A stretch of 64,000 nucleotides of DNA, from the NCBI RefSeq assembly GCF_038896935.1, contig NZ_JBANDC010000003.1, forward strand, positions 1-64,000. The letters run 5' to 3'. A program made the position numbers and the translations under genes. Under the pieces are notes generated by a model. It was not told where the DNA came from. It did not search any database and was given only the letters and a program-made list of their open reading frames with translations. Of this stretch, positions 32,419-40,876 are shown piece by piece; position 1 is the stretch's first letter, and the number at the start of each line of letters is the position of its first letter. The DNA is from Collimonas rhizosphaerae (GTDB taxonomy: Bacteria > Pseudomonadota > Gammaproteobacteria > Burkholderiales > Burkholderiaceae_D).

Positions 32419-34878
32419 CTATCTTTTACGCTTGCTCGATTTTGTGAAGGCTTTTGGCGCGCGCGTTTTTTCTGCGACGCTGGCGGTCTTGGCCTTCTTG
32501 GCCTTGCCAGGGGCGGTGGTCTTGGCCGCAGTCGTGACGCGGCTGCCGGTCTTTTTCGGCGGCGCAGCCTTGCCGCCGGCCTTGGGTTTGGCGCCCCGGC
32601 CCTGCTCGCTGTCGGCACGCCGGGCTTCATTCTTGAGCACGGTCTTGATGCCTGGCTCGTTGACCAGGCGCAGGTCGATCTTGCGTGCATCCAGGTCAAC
32701 CCGGCTCACCTGTACCGTGACCCGGTCGGTCAATTGATAGCGGATGCCGGTGCGTTCGCCGCGCAATTCGTGGCGCGCTTCGTCGTACTGGAAATAATCC
32801 GCACCCAGTTCGGTGACATGCACCAGGCCCTCGATGTACAAAGCGTCGAGCTGGACAAAAATGCCGAAAGTGGCGACACCGGAAATCACGCCGGTGAATT
32901 CTTCGCCCAGCTTGTCGCGGATGAAATAGCACTTGAGCCATGCCTCGACATCGCGCGACGCTTCATCGGCACGCCGCTCATTGGCGGAACAATGGACGCC
33001 AAGCGCTTCCCATACCGCCAGGCTGCCTTCGTTTCTTTTCTTGCCCGCCGCCTTGTCTTCCGCCTGTTTCTTGCGGCCGGCCGGCGACAGCATGGTGTTC
33101 AGCGAACTGGTGTCGAAACCCTTGGGTTCGTAACGCTTGCCTTGCAGGATCGCCTTGATGGTGCGGTGGGTCAGCAAATCGGGATAGCGCCGGATCGGGC
33201 TGGTGAAATGCGCATACGATTCATACGACAAACCGAAGTGGCCGATGTTTTCCGGGCTGTAGACTGCCTGCTGCATGGAACGCAGCAACATGGTCTGCAG
33301 CAGCAAGGCATCCGGCCGCGCCTTGATCTTCGGCATCAGGGCGGCATAGTCGGAAGCAGACGGCGTGTCGCCGCCGGCCAGCGTCAGGCCGACCTGCTTG
33401 AGGAAGGTGCGCAGTATGGTCAGCTTTTCCTTGGTCGGATGAGCATGGATGCGGAACAGTCCCGGATGCTTGTGGCGTTCCATCAGGTCGGCGGCGCAGA
33501 CGTTGGCCGCCAGCATGCACTCTTCAATCACCTTGTGTGCATCGTTGCGGGTGCGCGGCAGGATTTTTTCAATCTTGCCGGCGGCGTTGCAGACGATGTA
33601 AGTCTCGGTGGTTTCGAAATCGATGGCGCCGCGCGCCTGGCGCGCCTGCAGCAAGGCGTGGAACACTTCATACAGGTGCAGCAGGTGCGGCACCAGGCCG
33701 GGCCGCTTGGCGGCTTCCGGACCCTTGGTGTTGCCCAGGATGGCCGCCACTTCGGTGTACGTCAGGCGTGCCGCCGAATGGATGACCGCAGGATAGAACT
33801 GGTAAGCCTTGATCTCGCCCTTGGCGCTGATCACCGCATCGCATACCAGGGTCAGGCGGTCGACGTCGGGGTTGAGCGAGCACAGGCCGTTGGAGAGTTT
33901 CTCCGGCAGCATCGGGATCACGCGGCGCGGGAAATATACCGAGGTGCTGCGCTCCAGCGCATCGACATCCAGGGCATCGTTAGGCTTGACGTAATGGCTG
34001 ACGTCGGCGATCGCCACGATCAGGCGGTAGCCGTTGGCGCGGCCGATCTTGATCGGTTCGCAATACACGGCGTCATCGAAGTCGCGTGCGTCTTCGCCGT
34101 CAATCGTCACCAGCGGCACGTCGCGCAGGTCGACGCGGTCGCCCAGGTCGGCGGCCCGCACTTCGCCTGGCAGCTTGGCGGCCAGTTTCTTGGCGGCTTC
34201 GGAAAATTCGTGCGGCACGCCGTATTTGCGCACCGCAATTTCGATCTCCATGCCGGGATCGTCGATATCGCCCAGGATTTCGACAATCTTGCCCACCGGC
34301 TGGGTATAACGCGAAGGCTGTTCAGTAAGCTGGACACTTACCACCTGCCCGGCCTTGGCCTTGCCCGGCGAACCCGCCAGGATGATGTCCTGGCCGATGC
34401 GCTTGTCTTCGGGAGCAATCACCCAGACCCCGTTTTCATTCAGCAAACGGCCGATCACATGGGTATTCGCCCGCGCCACCACCTCGACGATCGTCCCTTC
34501 GGGACGGCCGCGGCGGTCGGTGCCGATGATGCGCGCCTGCACCCGGTCGCCATGCAGCACTTTCTGCATTTCCTTTTCCGGCAGGAAAACGTCGTCGCCG
34601 CCCTCGTCCGAGATCAGGAAGCCGTAACCGTCGCGGTGGCTGCTGACGCGGCCTTCGATAAAACCGGGAGAGTTGGTCAGCTTGTAGACGCCGCTGCGGT
34701 CGGGCTTGATCTGGCCGTCGCGTTCCATGGCATTCAGGCGGCGCGTCAAACCGTCCATTTCATCAGGTTTGACGCTAAGCGCGGTAGCCAGGGCGGCGGC
34801 GTTTTGCGGCTCGGCGGAGGTGCGCAGAAGGCCGAGAATTTCCTCCCGGCTAGGGATAGTGTAGGAATATTGGCTCAA
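32419..34878 (-). CDS. rnr: Ribonuclease R
   Basis: An 819-residue 3'-5' exoribonuclease of the RNB family that degrades structured RNA and acts in rRNA quality control and trans-translation. The N-terminal winged helix and cold-shock domains are followed by the RNB core with LVTIDGEDARDFDDAVYCEP (the conserved Asp cluster), RYPDLLTHRTIK, an S1 domain (GEEFTGVISGVATFGIFVQL) and a Lys/Ala-rich tail (KAKKAKTASVAEKTRAPKAF), as usual for RNase R. Transcribed with rlmB. Confidence 0.95.
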   Translation of the reverse strand: MSQYSYTIPSREEILGLLRTSAEPQNAAALATALSVKPDEMDGLTRRLNAMERDGQIKPDRSGVYKLTNSPGFIEGRVSSHRDGYGFLISDEGGDDVFLPEKEMQKVLHGDRVQARIIGTDRRGRPEGTIVEVVARANTHVIGRLLNENGVWVIAPEDKRIGQDIILAGSPGKAKAGQVVSVQLTEQPSRYTQPVGKIVEILGDIDDPGMEIEIAVRKYGVPHEFSEAAKKLAAKLPGEVRAADLGDRVDLRDVPLVTIDGEDARDFDDAVYCEPIKIGRANGYRLIVAIADVSHYVKPNDALDVDALERSTSVYFPRRVIPMLPEKLSNGLCSLNPDVDRLTLVCDAVISAKGEIKAYQFYPAVIHSAARLTYTEVAAILGNTKGPEAAKRPGLVPHLLHLYEVFHALLQARQARGAIDFETTETYIVCNAAGKIEKILPRTRNDAHKVIEECMLAANVCAADLMERHKHPGLFRIHAHPTKEKLTILRTFLKQVGLTLAGGDTPSASDYAALMPKIKARPDALLLQTMLLRSMQQAVYSPENIGHFGLSYESYAHFTSPIRRYPDLLTHRTIKAILQGKRYEPKGFDTSSLNTMLSPAGRKKQAEDKAAGKKRNEGSLAVWEALGVHCSANERRADEASRDVEAWLKCYFIRDKLGEEFTGVISGVATFGIFVQLDALYIEGLVHVTELGADYFQYDEARHELRGERTGIRYQLTDRVTVQVSRVDLDARKIDLRLVNEPGIKTVLKNEARRADSEQGRGAKPKAGGKAAPPKKTGSRVTTAAKTTAPGKAKKAKTASVAEKTRAPKAFTKSSKRKR

Positions 34879-34982
34879 AAGGCTATTTTCAACAGGTTGT
34901 TATTCATCATGGGTTAGTGTAACGGAGGATTATGACATTCTCCTAACCAAGCAATTTATATCTACATATCGTTATGACTAGG

Positions 34983-35010
34983 TTGACTTATTCCTGCATT
35001 AGCTTATAAT
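34983..35010 (+). promoter_or_regulatory. Sigma-70 promoter of tRNA-Leu(CAG)
   Basis: TTGACT (-35, 34983-34988), a 16-base spacer and a perfect TATAAT (-10, 35005-35010). Transcription would start near 35017, about 7 bases before the tRNA 5' end. It is followed by a GC-rich CTCGCTCTCT discriminator, typical of stringently controlled stable-RNA promoters. Confidence 0.85.
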
Positions 35011-35023
35011 CTCGCTCTCTCAA

Positions 35024-35108
35024 GCCCACGTGGCGGAATTGGTAGACGCGCATGGTTCAGGTCCATGTGCCGCAAGGTGTGGGGGTTCGAGTCCCTCCGT
35101 GGGCACCA
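35024..35108 (+). tRNA. tRNA-Leu (CAG anticodon)
   Basis: 85 bases with encoded CCA. The acceptor stem is GCCCACG/CGTGGGC with discriminator A; the D-arm contains GCGGAATTGGTAGACGC; the anticodon stem CATGG/CCATG has loop TTCAGGT (anticodon CAG); the long variable arm is followed by the T-arm GGGGG-TTCGAGT-CCCTC. It reads CUG codons, the main leucine codon in this GC-rich genome. It has its own strong promoter. Confidence 0.95.
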
Positions 35109-35119
35109 TATACCATAGA

Positions 35120-35151
35120 CCAGGCCTTCGTTAGCAAGCACGAAGGCCTGG
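35120..35151 (+). terminator. Hairpin after tRNA-Leu, possible terminator
   Basis: CCAGGCCTTCGT (35120-35131), loop of 8, ACGAAGGCCTGG (35140-35151): a perfect 12-bp stem starting 11 bases after the tRNA. No T-run follows, so it may act as a processing or weak termination structure. A second hairpin, GGGCGGC-GCT-GCCGCCC (35342-35358), followed by TCTTTGTTTT, is the more typical terminator, lying just beyond the LPMO gene end. Confidence 0.5.
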
Positions 35152-35341
35152 CTCTCCGCAAAATTCCCAGTATTTCACCGAGCTGATCCGGGTACTTGGT
35201 GGATATCAGCATTGGCCGGGCATCGCGGCGCGCCATCAACGCAAACACGATGCATATTATCAGCAAATTGCCTTAGTCCAGGCGCGACGAGTCCCGAGCG
35301 GGCATCGACTCGCCATGGCTGTTCCAACCCGGGTTTGAAAC

Positions 35342-35368
35342 GGGCGGCGCTGCCGCCCTCTTTGTTTT
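35342..35368 (+). terminator. Rho-independent terminator between tRNA-Leu and LPMO gene
   Basis: The stem GGGCGGC/GCCGCCC with a 3-base loop (35342-35358) is followed by a T-rich stretch on the + strand. It would stop readthrough from the tRNA before the convergent LPMO gene, and as an inverted repeat may also serve that gene. The 35152-35341 stretch holds no gene. Confidence 0.5.
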
Positions 35369-36002
35369 ACTTGAACGGATTGAGCAGCACTTTCTGCGGA
35401 TTCACCGCGGCTGCGGCCGGGATTTCGGCATCGATCACCTGATAGAAGGCATTGCCGGTATCGGCGATATTCCACGTGCTCAAGATCACGTGGTAGCCGC
35501 TGCGGCCCGCCGGAATGGTGCAACTGTGCTTCACGTGGGTATTGCTGGCCGGCGCGAAGCCGCCCTTGATGATGCAGAACGGCTGCAGCTCGAAAGAATC
35601 GCGGCTCAGCTTCTGGTTCGGGTTCCAGCCTTGCCTGGTGATGTAGTAGCGCCAGTCCTGCGTCATGTGGCCGGCGGCAAAATACCAGCTGAATTCATTC
35701 TGCCCAGCCTTCAACGCCACTTTTTTCCAACGCCCCTGGGTTTGCATGTTCAGCTCCGCAAACTGCGGCAGGCTGGCGGCCGCGATAACGCCGTCAGCCG
35801 GCCCCGCGGCCGGGAATCCCTTTGGTCCTTCGACGCTCTGCGGTTCATATTGCACCGCGCCGCAAGCAGCATTCTCTTGCGTCTTGCACATGAACGCGCG
35901 CGATTTGGGCGCATCGATGTAGCCGTGCGCCTGTGCCAGCAGCGGCGTCGTCAGCGCCAGCAATAAAGTGAACCGGGACGAGCAAAACAATGCTTTTTTC
36001 AT
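35367..36002 (-). CDS. AA10 lytic polysaccharide monooxygenase (chitin-active type)
   Basis: A 211-residue secreted copper enzyme. The signal peptide ends at ALA-type site LLAQA, so the mature protein starts with H26 (HGYIDAPKSRAFMC), which must be N-terminal for copper binding. The second brace histidine is H112 in FAAGHMTQDW, and axial F186 sits in DTGNAFYQVIDAEIP. LPMOs oxidatively cut crystalline chitin or cellulose. The N-terminal sequence is like chitin-active GbpA/CBP21 proteins. It is single-domain, with no carbohydrate-binding module. It fits a chitin-using soil bacterium. Divergent from the MASE1 gene (218 bases between). Confidence 0.88.
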   Translation of the reverse strand: MKKALFCSSRFTLLLALTTPLLAQAHGYIDAPKSRAFMCKTQENAACGAVQYEPQSVEGPKGFPAAGPADGVIAAASLPQFAELNMQTQGRWKKVALKAGQNEFSWYFAAGHMTQDWRYYITRQGWNPNQKLSRDSFELQPFCIIKGGFAPASNTHVKHSCTIPAGRSGYHVILSTWNIADTGNAFYQVIDAEIPAAAAVNPQKVLLNPFK

Positions 36003-36220
36003 CGGACCTCCAGAGATGTAAGGCTTCAGGTAAGAGGAAAGGCCGCCAGCCGATCGATTCTCTGACCAAGCCCTGCCGTCGCGTAACTGTCAATCTTGAC
36101 AGCCGCGCTCCGGCTCTTGCCTTCGACCAAATTCTTTCCAGATTCACCATATAATGAGCGACCTCTTGCCCGCCGTGTTTTTCAGATCGCAAGAACGTCA
36201 ACGCCATAAGGATATCCATC

Positions 36221-37525
36221 GTGAAACTGACCAACCAGACTGTCATAGCATTGCTGTGGGGCTTGCTCTACCTGGTCACCGGCTACATGTCGCATCAGCT
36301 CAACGGCCCGATTGCGACCACCGGCTATATCTGGCTGCCGGCCGGCGTCACCGTCGCTGCATTCATGCTGACCCCGACTTCGCGCTGGCTGCCTTTGCTG
36401 ATAGGTTTCGCACTGGCGCAGCTGCTGCTGGGCGTTATCGAAGAACGCAACCTGCTGCGCGTGGCGCTGTTCGCCCTGGATGAAATCGGCATCGCCGCGA
36501 TCGTGGTGGCGCTGGTGCGCAAGGCGCAGCTGCCGATGGAAGGTTTGTATTTCGTACGCGGCCTGCTGATCGCCGGCGTCGCCTGCAGCGCGGTCAGCGC
36601 CGCGATCGGCGCAGCCTGGTTCACGCTGGTGCAGCACGCGCCGTTCTGGCCCACGGCGCGCGTCTGGGCCGCGTCCGACCTGGTCGGCATCCTGATCGTC
36701 ACGCCGGTGCTGGCCGGCTGGTCGCGTTTCCATGCCATGCGTTCGGGCGGCATGGACCGCAGCGATTTCCTGCTGGGATTGGCGGCATTCCTGGCCCTGG
36801 GGGTAACGGCTTTCGTGATTTTCGACGGCACCAGCATCAGCAGATTTTCGGCCGGCGTCAATTTTGCGCTGACCTACATCCCGCTGTTTTTCGCTGCCGT
36901 AGTCACCTTGCTGTGGGGCGGCCGCGGCGGCTCGCTGGCGGTTGCCATGCTGGCTTTCTTTGCCTTGCTCAACACGGTGCAGGGCGAAGGACCGTTCGCA
37001 GCATTTGCCGATACCTATTCCAAGCATTCGCTGCTGGAGGCCCAGCTGTACCTTGCCGTCGCCGCCCTGCTCTGCCTGCTGATCAGCGCCCTCAAGACTA
37101 CCCGCGAACAATTGCACGAAGACGCCGCGCAATGGAAAAGCGACGTCGAACTGGCGCTGACCGTCAGCCGGCAACTGGTCTACAGCATCGATCCGCACAG
37201 CAAAAAACTATGCTGGAACGGCGACCTGCAAGGATTGCTGGGCATCGGCAACGCCGCTTTCAGCGACCTCGACCAGGTGCTGGCGCATGTCCATCCCGAC
37301 GACCGCCAGCAATTGCGCAGCCGCTGGCTGGACGACAGTGACGACGACGCCCGCCCCGACCTCGCTTTCCGCCTGCTGCTGCCGGCGGGAGAAGTCAGCC
37401 ATGTGAGCGACATGAGCGCAGTGCTGCTGGATGCCGACGAATCGGTCGCGATGGTGGCCGGCGCCTGGCGCCTCCACCTCAAGGAGGACGCGCGGCAACG
37501 GGGCCAAGGGCCGGTTGTCATATGA
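36221..37525 (+). CDS. MASE1-PAS membrane sensor without an output domain
   Basis: A 434-residue protein. The start is GTG 36221, with AAGGA (36208-36212) 8 bases upstream. Residues 1-300 form a MASE1 sensor with eight or so membrane helices (GPIATTGYIWLPAGVTVAAF and FWPTARVWAASDLVGILIVT are typical). After a short linker coil (about 300-320), residues 320-425 form a PAS-like domain (LVYSIDPHSKKLCWNGDLQG...AHVHPDDRQQLRSRW). MASE1 proteins normally end in a histidine kinase, GGDEF or EAL domain; here none follows. The stop overlaps the start of the next gene (ATGA), so the hydrolase may be its functional partner. Confidence 0.8.
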   Translation: MKLTNQTVIALLWGLLYLVTGYMSHQLNGPIATTGYIWLPAGVTVAAFMLTPTSRWLPLLIGFALAQLLLGVIEERNLLRVALFALDEIGIAAIVVALVRKAQLPMEGLYFVRGLLIAGVACSAVSAAIGAAWFTLVQHAPFWPTARVWAASDLVGILIVTPVLAGWSRFHAMRSGGMDRSDFLLGLAAFLALGVTAFVIFDGTSISRFSAGVNFALTYIPLFFAAVVTLLWGGRGGSLAVAMLAFFALLNTVQGEGPFAAFADTYSKHSLLEAQLYLAVAALLCLLISALKTTREQLHEDAAQWKSDVELALTVSRQLVYSIDPHSKKLCWNGDLQGLLGIGNAAFSDLDQVLAHVHPDDRQQLRSRWLDDSDDDARPDLAFRLLLPAGEVSHVSDMSAVLLDADESVAMVAGAWRLHLKEDARQRGQGPVVI

Positions 37526-38322
37526 GTGTTCGCACCGGCGCCCTGCTGATTCACGGCCTGGGCGGCACCCAATTCGACCTTGGCTCGATGCACAAGGTGC
37601 TGCAGCGCGCCGGCGTGGAAACCCACGCCGTCACGCTGCCCGGCCACGGCAGCCAGCCGGAAGACCTGGTGCCGGTCAGCTACGAGGATTGGCTGGATAC
37701 GGTCACCGCCAGCTACCGCGAGCTGGCGCCGCAATACGACACCTTCCATGTAATGGGCATGTGCCTGGGTTCGCTGCTGGCGCTGGCCTTGTGCGAACGG
37801 GTGCAGCACAGCAAGGGCAAGCTGGTGACCCTGGCGCCGCCGGTCTTCATCGATGGCTGGTCAACTCCCTGGTACCGCCAGCTGCGGCACCTGGTGTACT
37901 GCATTCCCGGCATGGCCAGCAGGATGAAAGTGGAAGAAGACGAACCGTTCGGCATCAAGAACGCCACGGTGCGTGCCATCGTCAAGGCCAAGTTTGCGCG
38001 CGGCGACAATTTCCATTATCGCTGGGTGCCGCTGGCTTGCATCCGCCAGGTCGACCGCCTGCGCAAGAAGGTATTGGCCGGGGCGCAGCGGATTACCTGT
38101 CCGACGCTGGTGGTGCATGCGCGCGAAGATGAACTGACCAGCCTGAAATCGGCTGAATTCCTGCAGGCGGCGCTGCCGGATGTACGCGTGGTGGTGCTGG
38201 AAAACAGCTACCACATGATTTGTATCGACAATGACCGGGAACAGGTCACCAACAGCGTGCTGGAATTTTTCGGCTACCCGCCGGTGCCGCCGCGGCGGGT
38301 GCGCGGCGCCGACAAGGCTTGA
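37522..38322 (+). CDS. Alpha/beta hydrolase with cysteine in the nucleophile elbow
   Basis: A 266-residue hydrolase of the monoacylglycerol-lipase/carboxylesterase type. HGLGGT (11-16) forms the oxyanion loop. The nucleophile elbow is G79-M-C81-L-G83, a Cys in place of the usual Ser. D203 (ARED) and H231 (NSYHM) complete the triad. Cys nucleophiles at this place occur in dienelactone hydrolases and PHA synthases; this protein has neither family's other features. No signal peptide. Its ATG overlaps the stop of the MASE1-PAS gene by 4 bases, so the two proteins are made together. The substrate is unknown. Confidence 0.8.
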   Translation: MSVRTGALLIHGLGGTQFDLGSMHKVLQRAGVETHAVTLPGHGSQPEDLVPVSYEDWLDTVTASYRELAPQYDTFHVMGMCLGSLLALALCERVQHSKGKLVTLAPPVFIDGWSTPWYRQLRHLVYCIPGMASRMKVEEDEPFGIKNATVRAIVKAKFARGDNFHYRWVPLACIRQVDRLRKKVLAGAQRITCPTLVVHAREDELTSLKSAEFLQAALPDVRVVVLENSYHMICIDNDREQVTNSVLEFFGYPPVPPRRVRGADKA

Positions 38323-38344
38323 TGCGCGCCATGCGCCGGCGGTC

Positions 38345-40675
38345 CTAGAATACGCGACCCAGTTGCAGGTACAGGTTCCAGACGCCGCGCGGCGCGATTG
38401 CGGCGCCGAAATACAGGGGGCCAAGGAAGCTGCTGCCGCCCAGGAACATGCTCGCGCTTTTCTTGTAGGATCCGGTGCCGAACGCCTCGCGCGTCTGCCA
38501 GATGTCGCCCATTTCCAGGCTGCTGCCGAGCACGGTATTGCGTAGGCCAGGCAGGTTCAGTTCGGGCATGTCCCGCAGGTAGGTCAACCGGCCATACAGC
38601 AGGTAGTTGCCGTTGAACTGGTCTGGAGCGTAGGCCGACAGGTGTTGAAAACCTCCCAATGAAAAACCGAGGCCGCCGTTGCCGGTAGCGTCGTTCGTCT
38701 CGTTGCCATAGGTGCCGGCCGCCTCCAGCGCCAGGTTCAGCGTATTGCGGCCGCGGCTGGCCGCCCACAATGCCTTGCCCTGCGCATCGCTATAACTGTT
38801 CGCGGCGCCGCCGAATCCGACATTGCTGACTGCGGACAGGTAGTAACCTTTGCGCGGAAACAGCGGGTCATCGAGCTGGTCGATAGTGAGCTGAGCACGG
38901 ACCACCGGCTGGTTTATCTGAAATTTATCGAAAATGGAGTCGACACCGATCAGATGTGCAAATTCGACCGGCAGGTTATATGCAGGAGCGGCAGACAGCC
39001 ACTGATAATTCACGCCGGCGCGAAACTCTCCCAGCCGTCCGACCGGGATGCCAAGGTCGACGCCGACCCTGGTTGTATCAACCCGGTAGGCAGTCACCGG
39101 AACAGTTTTTGAAGTGACCGCGCCTTCATCCGCATAAAGGTCGATGTGACGGCGTCCGTATTCAGCGTACGGAGCGACATACAGGCCCACCGTATTCCAT
39201 ATAGGTTGCCGCAGTTCTGTGTGCAGGCTTGCCTGCTTGCTGCCCAGCACGGCATCGTTGCGCCACTCCAGGCCGCTTTCGGTCAGCCACGGCAAGCGAT
39301 GGCCGATCTGCAGGTTGAAGTCGCCGCGTCCGTCAAAATTGTTCGACACGCCCAAACCGAACAGCAGGAAGTGCGGCCCCCAAGATTTTGCATCGGCATC
39401 CACTTTCAGCACGTTGCGGCCGTTCTCGCTCACCAGTTCCTGCGTCACGCTTTTGAAATCGCCGTTGGTCGCCAGCCGCGCCACATCCTTGTTCAGCGCC
39501 ACCGGATTGTAGAAATCCCCTTCCTTGACTTCCAGCGCCCGGCGCACCACCGCCGTCGGCACCCGACCGTTGCTATGGATTTCAATCGCATCGATATGGG
39601 TATCTTGCGCCAGCACCGGACCGCCGCCGCTGCGCGCCGCAAGATATTCTTTCCATTGCTGCGGCGGCAGCGCCAGCGCGGCCAGCTTGGCGCTTTGCCG
39701 CTCGGCCGCATCGTAGCCGGCCTTGACGCCATCCTTGCCGCGCGAAAAATCGGCAAACGACAGGTCGCCCAGGTTCGGTTCGATCAGCACATCTTGTTTC
39801 TTGAGTGTGTCGATCTCATGCTTGACGTTCTGCTGGATCAGGATGGTCACCATCTGCTGCGCCACCGCGGTCGGCGATTCGAGGGTGGAAGGATCTTGCA
39901 GGTCGGTGGCGATATTGACCGCGATGATGATGTCGGCGCCCATGCTGCGCGCCAGCGATATCGGCAAATTGCCCACCAGGCCGCCATCCACCAGCGTGCG
40001 GCCATCCAGCTTGAGCGGCGCGAACAGGCCCGGCACCGCCATGCTGGCGCGGATTGCGCGCGGCAGCGAACCCTGGCTCAGGATCACTTCAGCGCCGCTG
40101 CCGAGATCGGTCGCCACGGCACGGAACGGCGTCGGCAGCTTGTCGAACGAAATATTCGCCGGCAGCTGCGGGGTCCAGTTCTGCAGCAGCGCCAGCAGGT
40201 TATTACCCTGCACCAGGCCGGCCGGCAGCTTCAGCTTGCCGTCGCCGTAGCCGGCCGACAGGCCGATAGGATATTGATAATCGTCCTCGCGCTGGGATTG
40301 CGGCAGGTCCGCGCGTTCATTGCGGTCAAACGCAATATCGCTCAGGTTGGTCTCGGTCAGGATGCGGTCCAGTTCATCGACCGACAGCCCGCTCGCATAC
40401 AAGCCGCCGACCACCGCCCCCATGCTTGTGGCGGCAACATAATCAATAGGAATATGCATTTTTTCCAGCGCCTGCAGCACGCCCAGGTGGGCATAACCGC
40501 GGGCGCCGCCGCCGGACAGCACCAGGCCGATGCGCGGCCGGGCCGGGCTGGCGCTATCGGCAACGGCCGCGGCGGCCGATGCCGGTCCCGCATACGCAAG
40601 CCCCGACAGCAGCCCAGCTAAACAGACAGTACAAAACAGGCGGGAAATGACAGGATTTCGCTTCAAAAGGGGCAT
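38345..40675 (-). CDS. Patatin-like phospholipase with POTRA and C-terminal beta-barrel (type Vd-like)
   Basis: A 776-residue outer-membrane protein. A signal peptide precedes the patatin domain: SGGGARGYAHLG (oxyanion loop 54-65), S84 in ATSMGAVVGGLY (the usual first Gly of G-x-S-x-G is Ala here) and D230-GG in TLVDGGLVGNLPI for the Ser-Asp dyad. A POTRA-like segment follows (about 365-420; IHSNGRVPTAVVRRALEVKE), then a long surface-antigen-type barrel ending in aromatic-terminated NLYLQLGRVF. The arrangement matches PlpD/FplA autotransporters and bacterial lipases of the outer membrane. Convergent with the hydrolase gene, 22 bases apart. Confidence 0.88.
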   Translation of the reverse strand: MPLLKRNPVISRLFCTVCLAGLLSGLAYAGPASAAAAVADSASPARPRIGLVLSGGGARGYAHLGVLQALEKMHIPIDYVAATSMGAVVGGLYASGLSVDELDRILTETNLSDIAFDRNERADLPQSQREDDYQYPIGLSAGYGDGKLKLPAGLVQGNNLLALLQNWTPQLPANISFDKLPTPFRAVATDLGSGAEVILSQGSLPRAIRASMAVPGLFAPLKLDGRTLVDGGLVGNLPISLARSMGADIIIAVNIATDLQDPSTLESPTAVAQQMVTILIQQNVKHEIDTLKKQDVLIEPNLGDLSFADFSRGKDGVKAGYDAAERQSAKLAALALPPQQWKEYLAARSGGGPVLAQDTHIDAIEIHSNGRVPTAVVRRALEVKEGDFYNPVALNKDVARLATNGDFKSVTQELVSENGRNVLKVDADAKSWGPHFLLFGLGVSNNFDGRGDFNLQIGHRLPWLTESGLEWRNDAVLGSKQASLHTELRQPIWNTVGLYVAPYAEYGRRHIDLYADEGAVTSKTVPVTAYRVDTTRVGVDLGIPVGRLGEFRAGVNYQWLSAAPAYNLPVEFAHLIGVDSIFDKFQINQPVVRAQLTIDQLDDPLFPRKGYYLSAVSNVGFGGAANSYSDAQGKALWAASRGRNTLNLALEAAGTYGNETNDATGNGGLGFSLGGFQHLSAYAPDQFNGNYLLYGRLTYLRDMPELNLPGLRNTVLGSSLEMGDIWQTREAFGTGSYKKSASMFLGGSSFLGPLYFGAAIAPRGVWNLYLQLGRVF

Positions 40676-40876
40676 AACTAACGGAAAAGCACCAAATATT
40701 GGTGATTGTTAAAGAATGAATTGCCCGATTATATTGGAATAAGCCGGCTGCTTCCCGAATACATCTCGCGCTTTATATAAGCTCCCGCCTATTGAAGCCG
40801 GCGCCCGCGCCCTAATATGGACAGCAAGCAAGTCACCGCTCGTTGCCCCCCATTCATTTTTCTCACAGGTTTCCCC

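Noticed and set aside
31642..34917. A 1091-codon open frame on the + strand
   Set aside because: It is the antisense shadow of rlmB and rnr, whose domains are unmistakable on the other strand; a side effect of GC-rich codon use.
35024..35108. The tRNA-Leu(CAG) as the attachment partner of the island remnant at 7723
   Set aside because: Its 3' end (CCTCCGTGGGCACCA) differs from the remnant (CCGGCCTCGGGCACCA) in both T-stem and acceptor.
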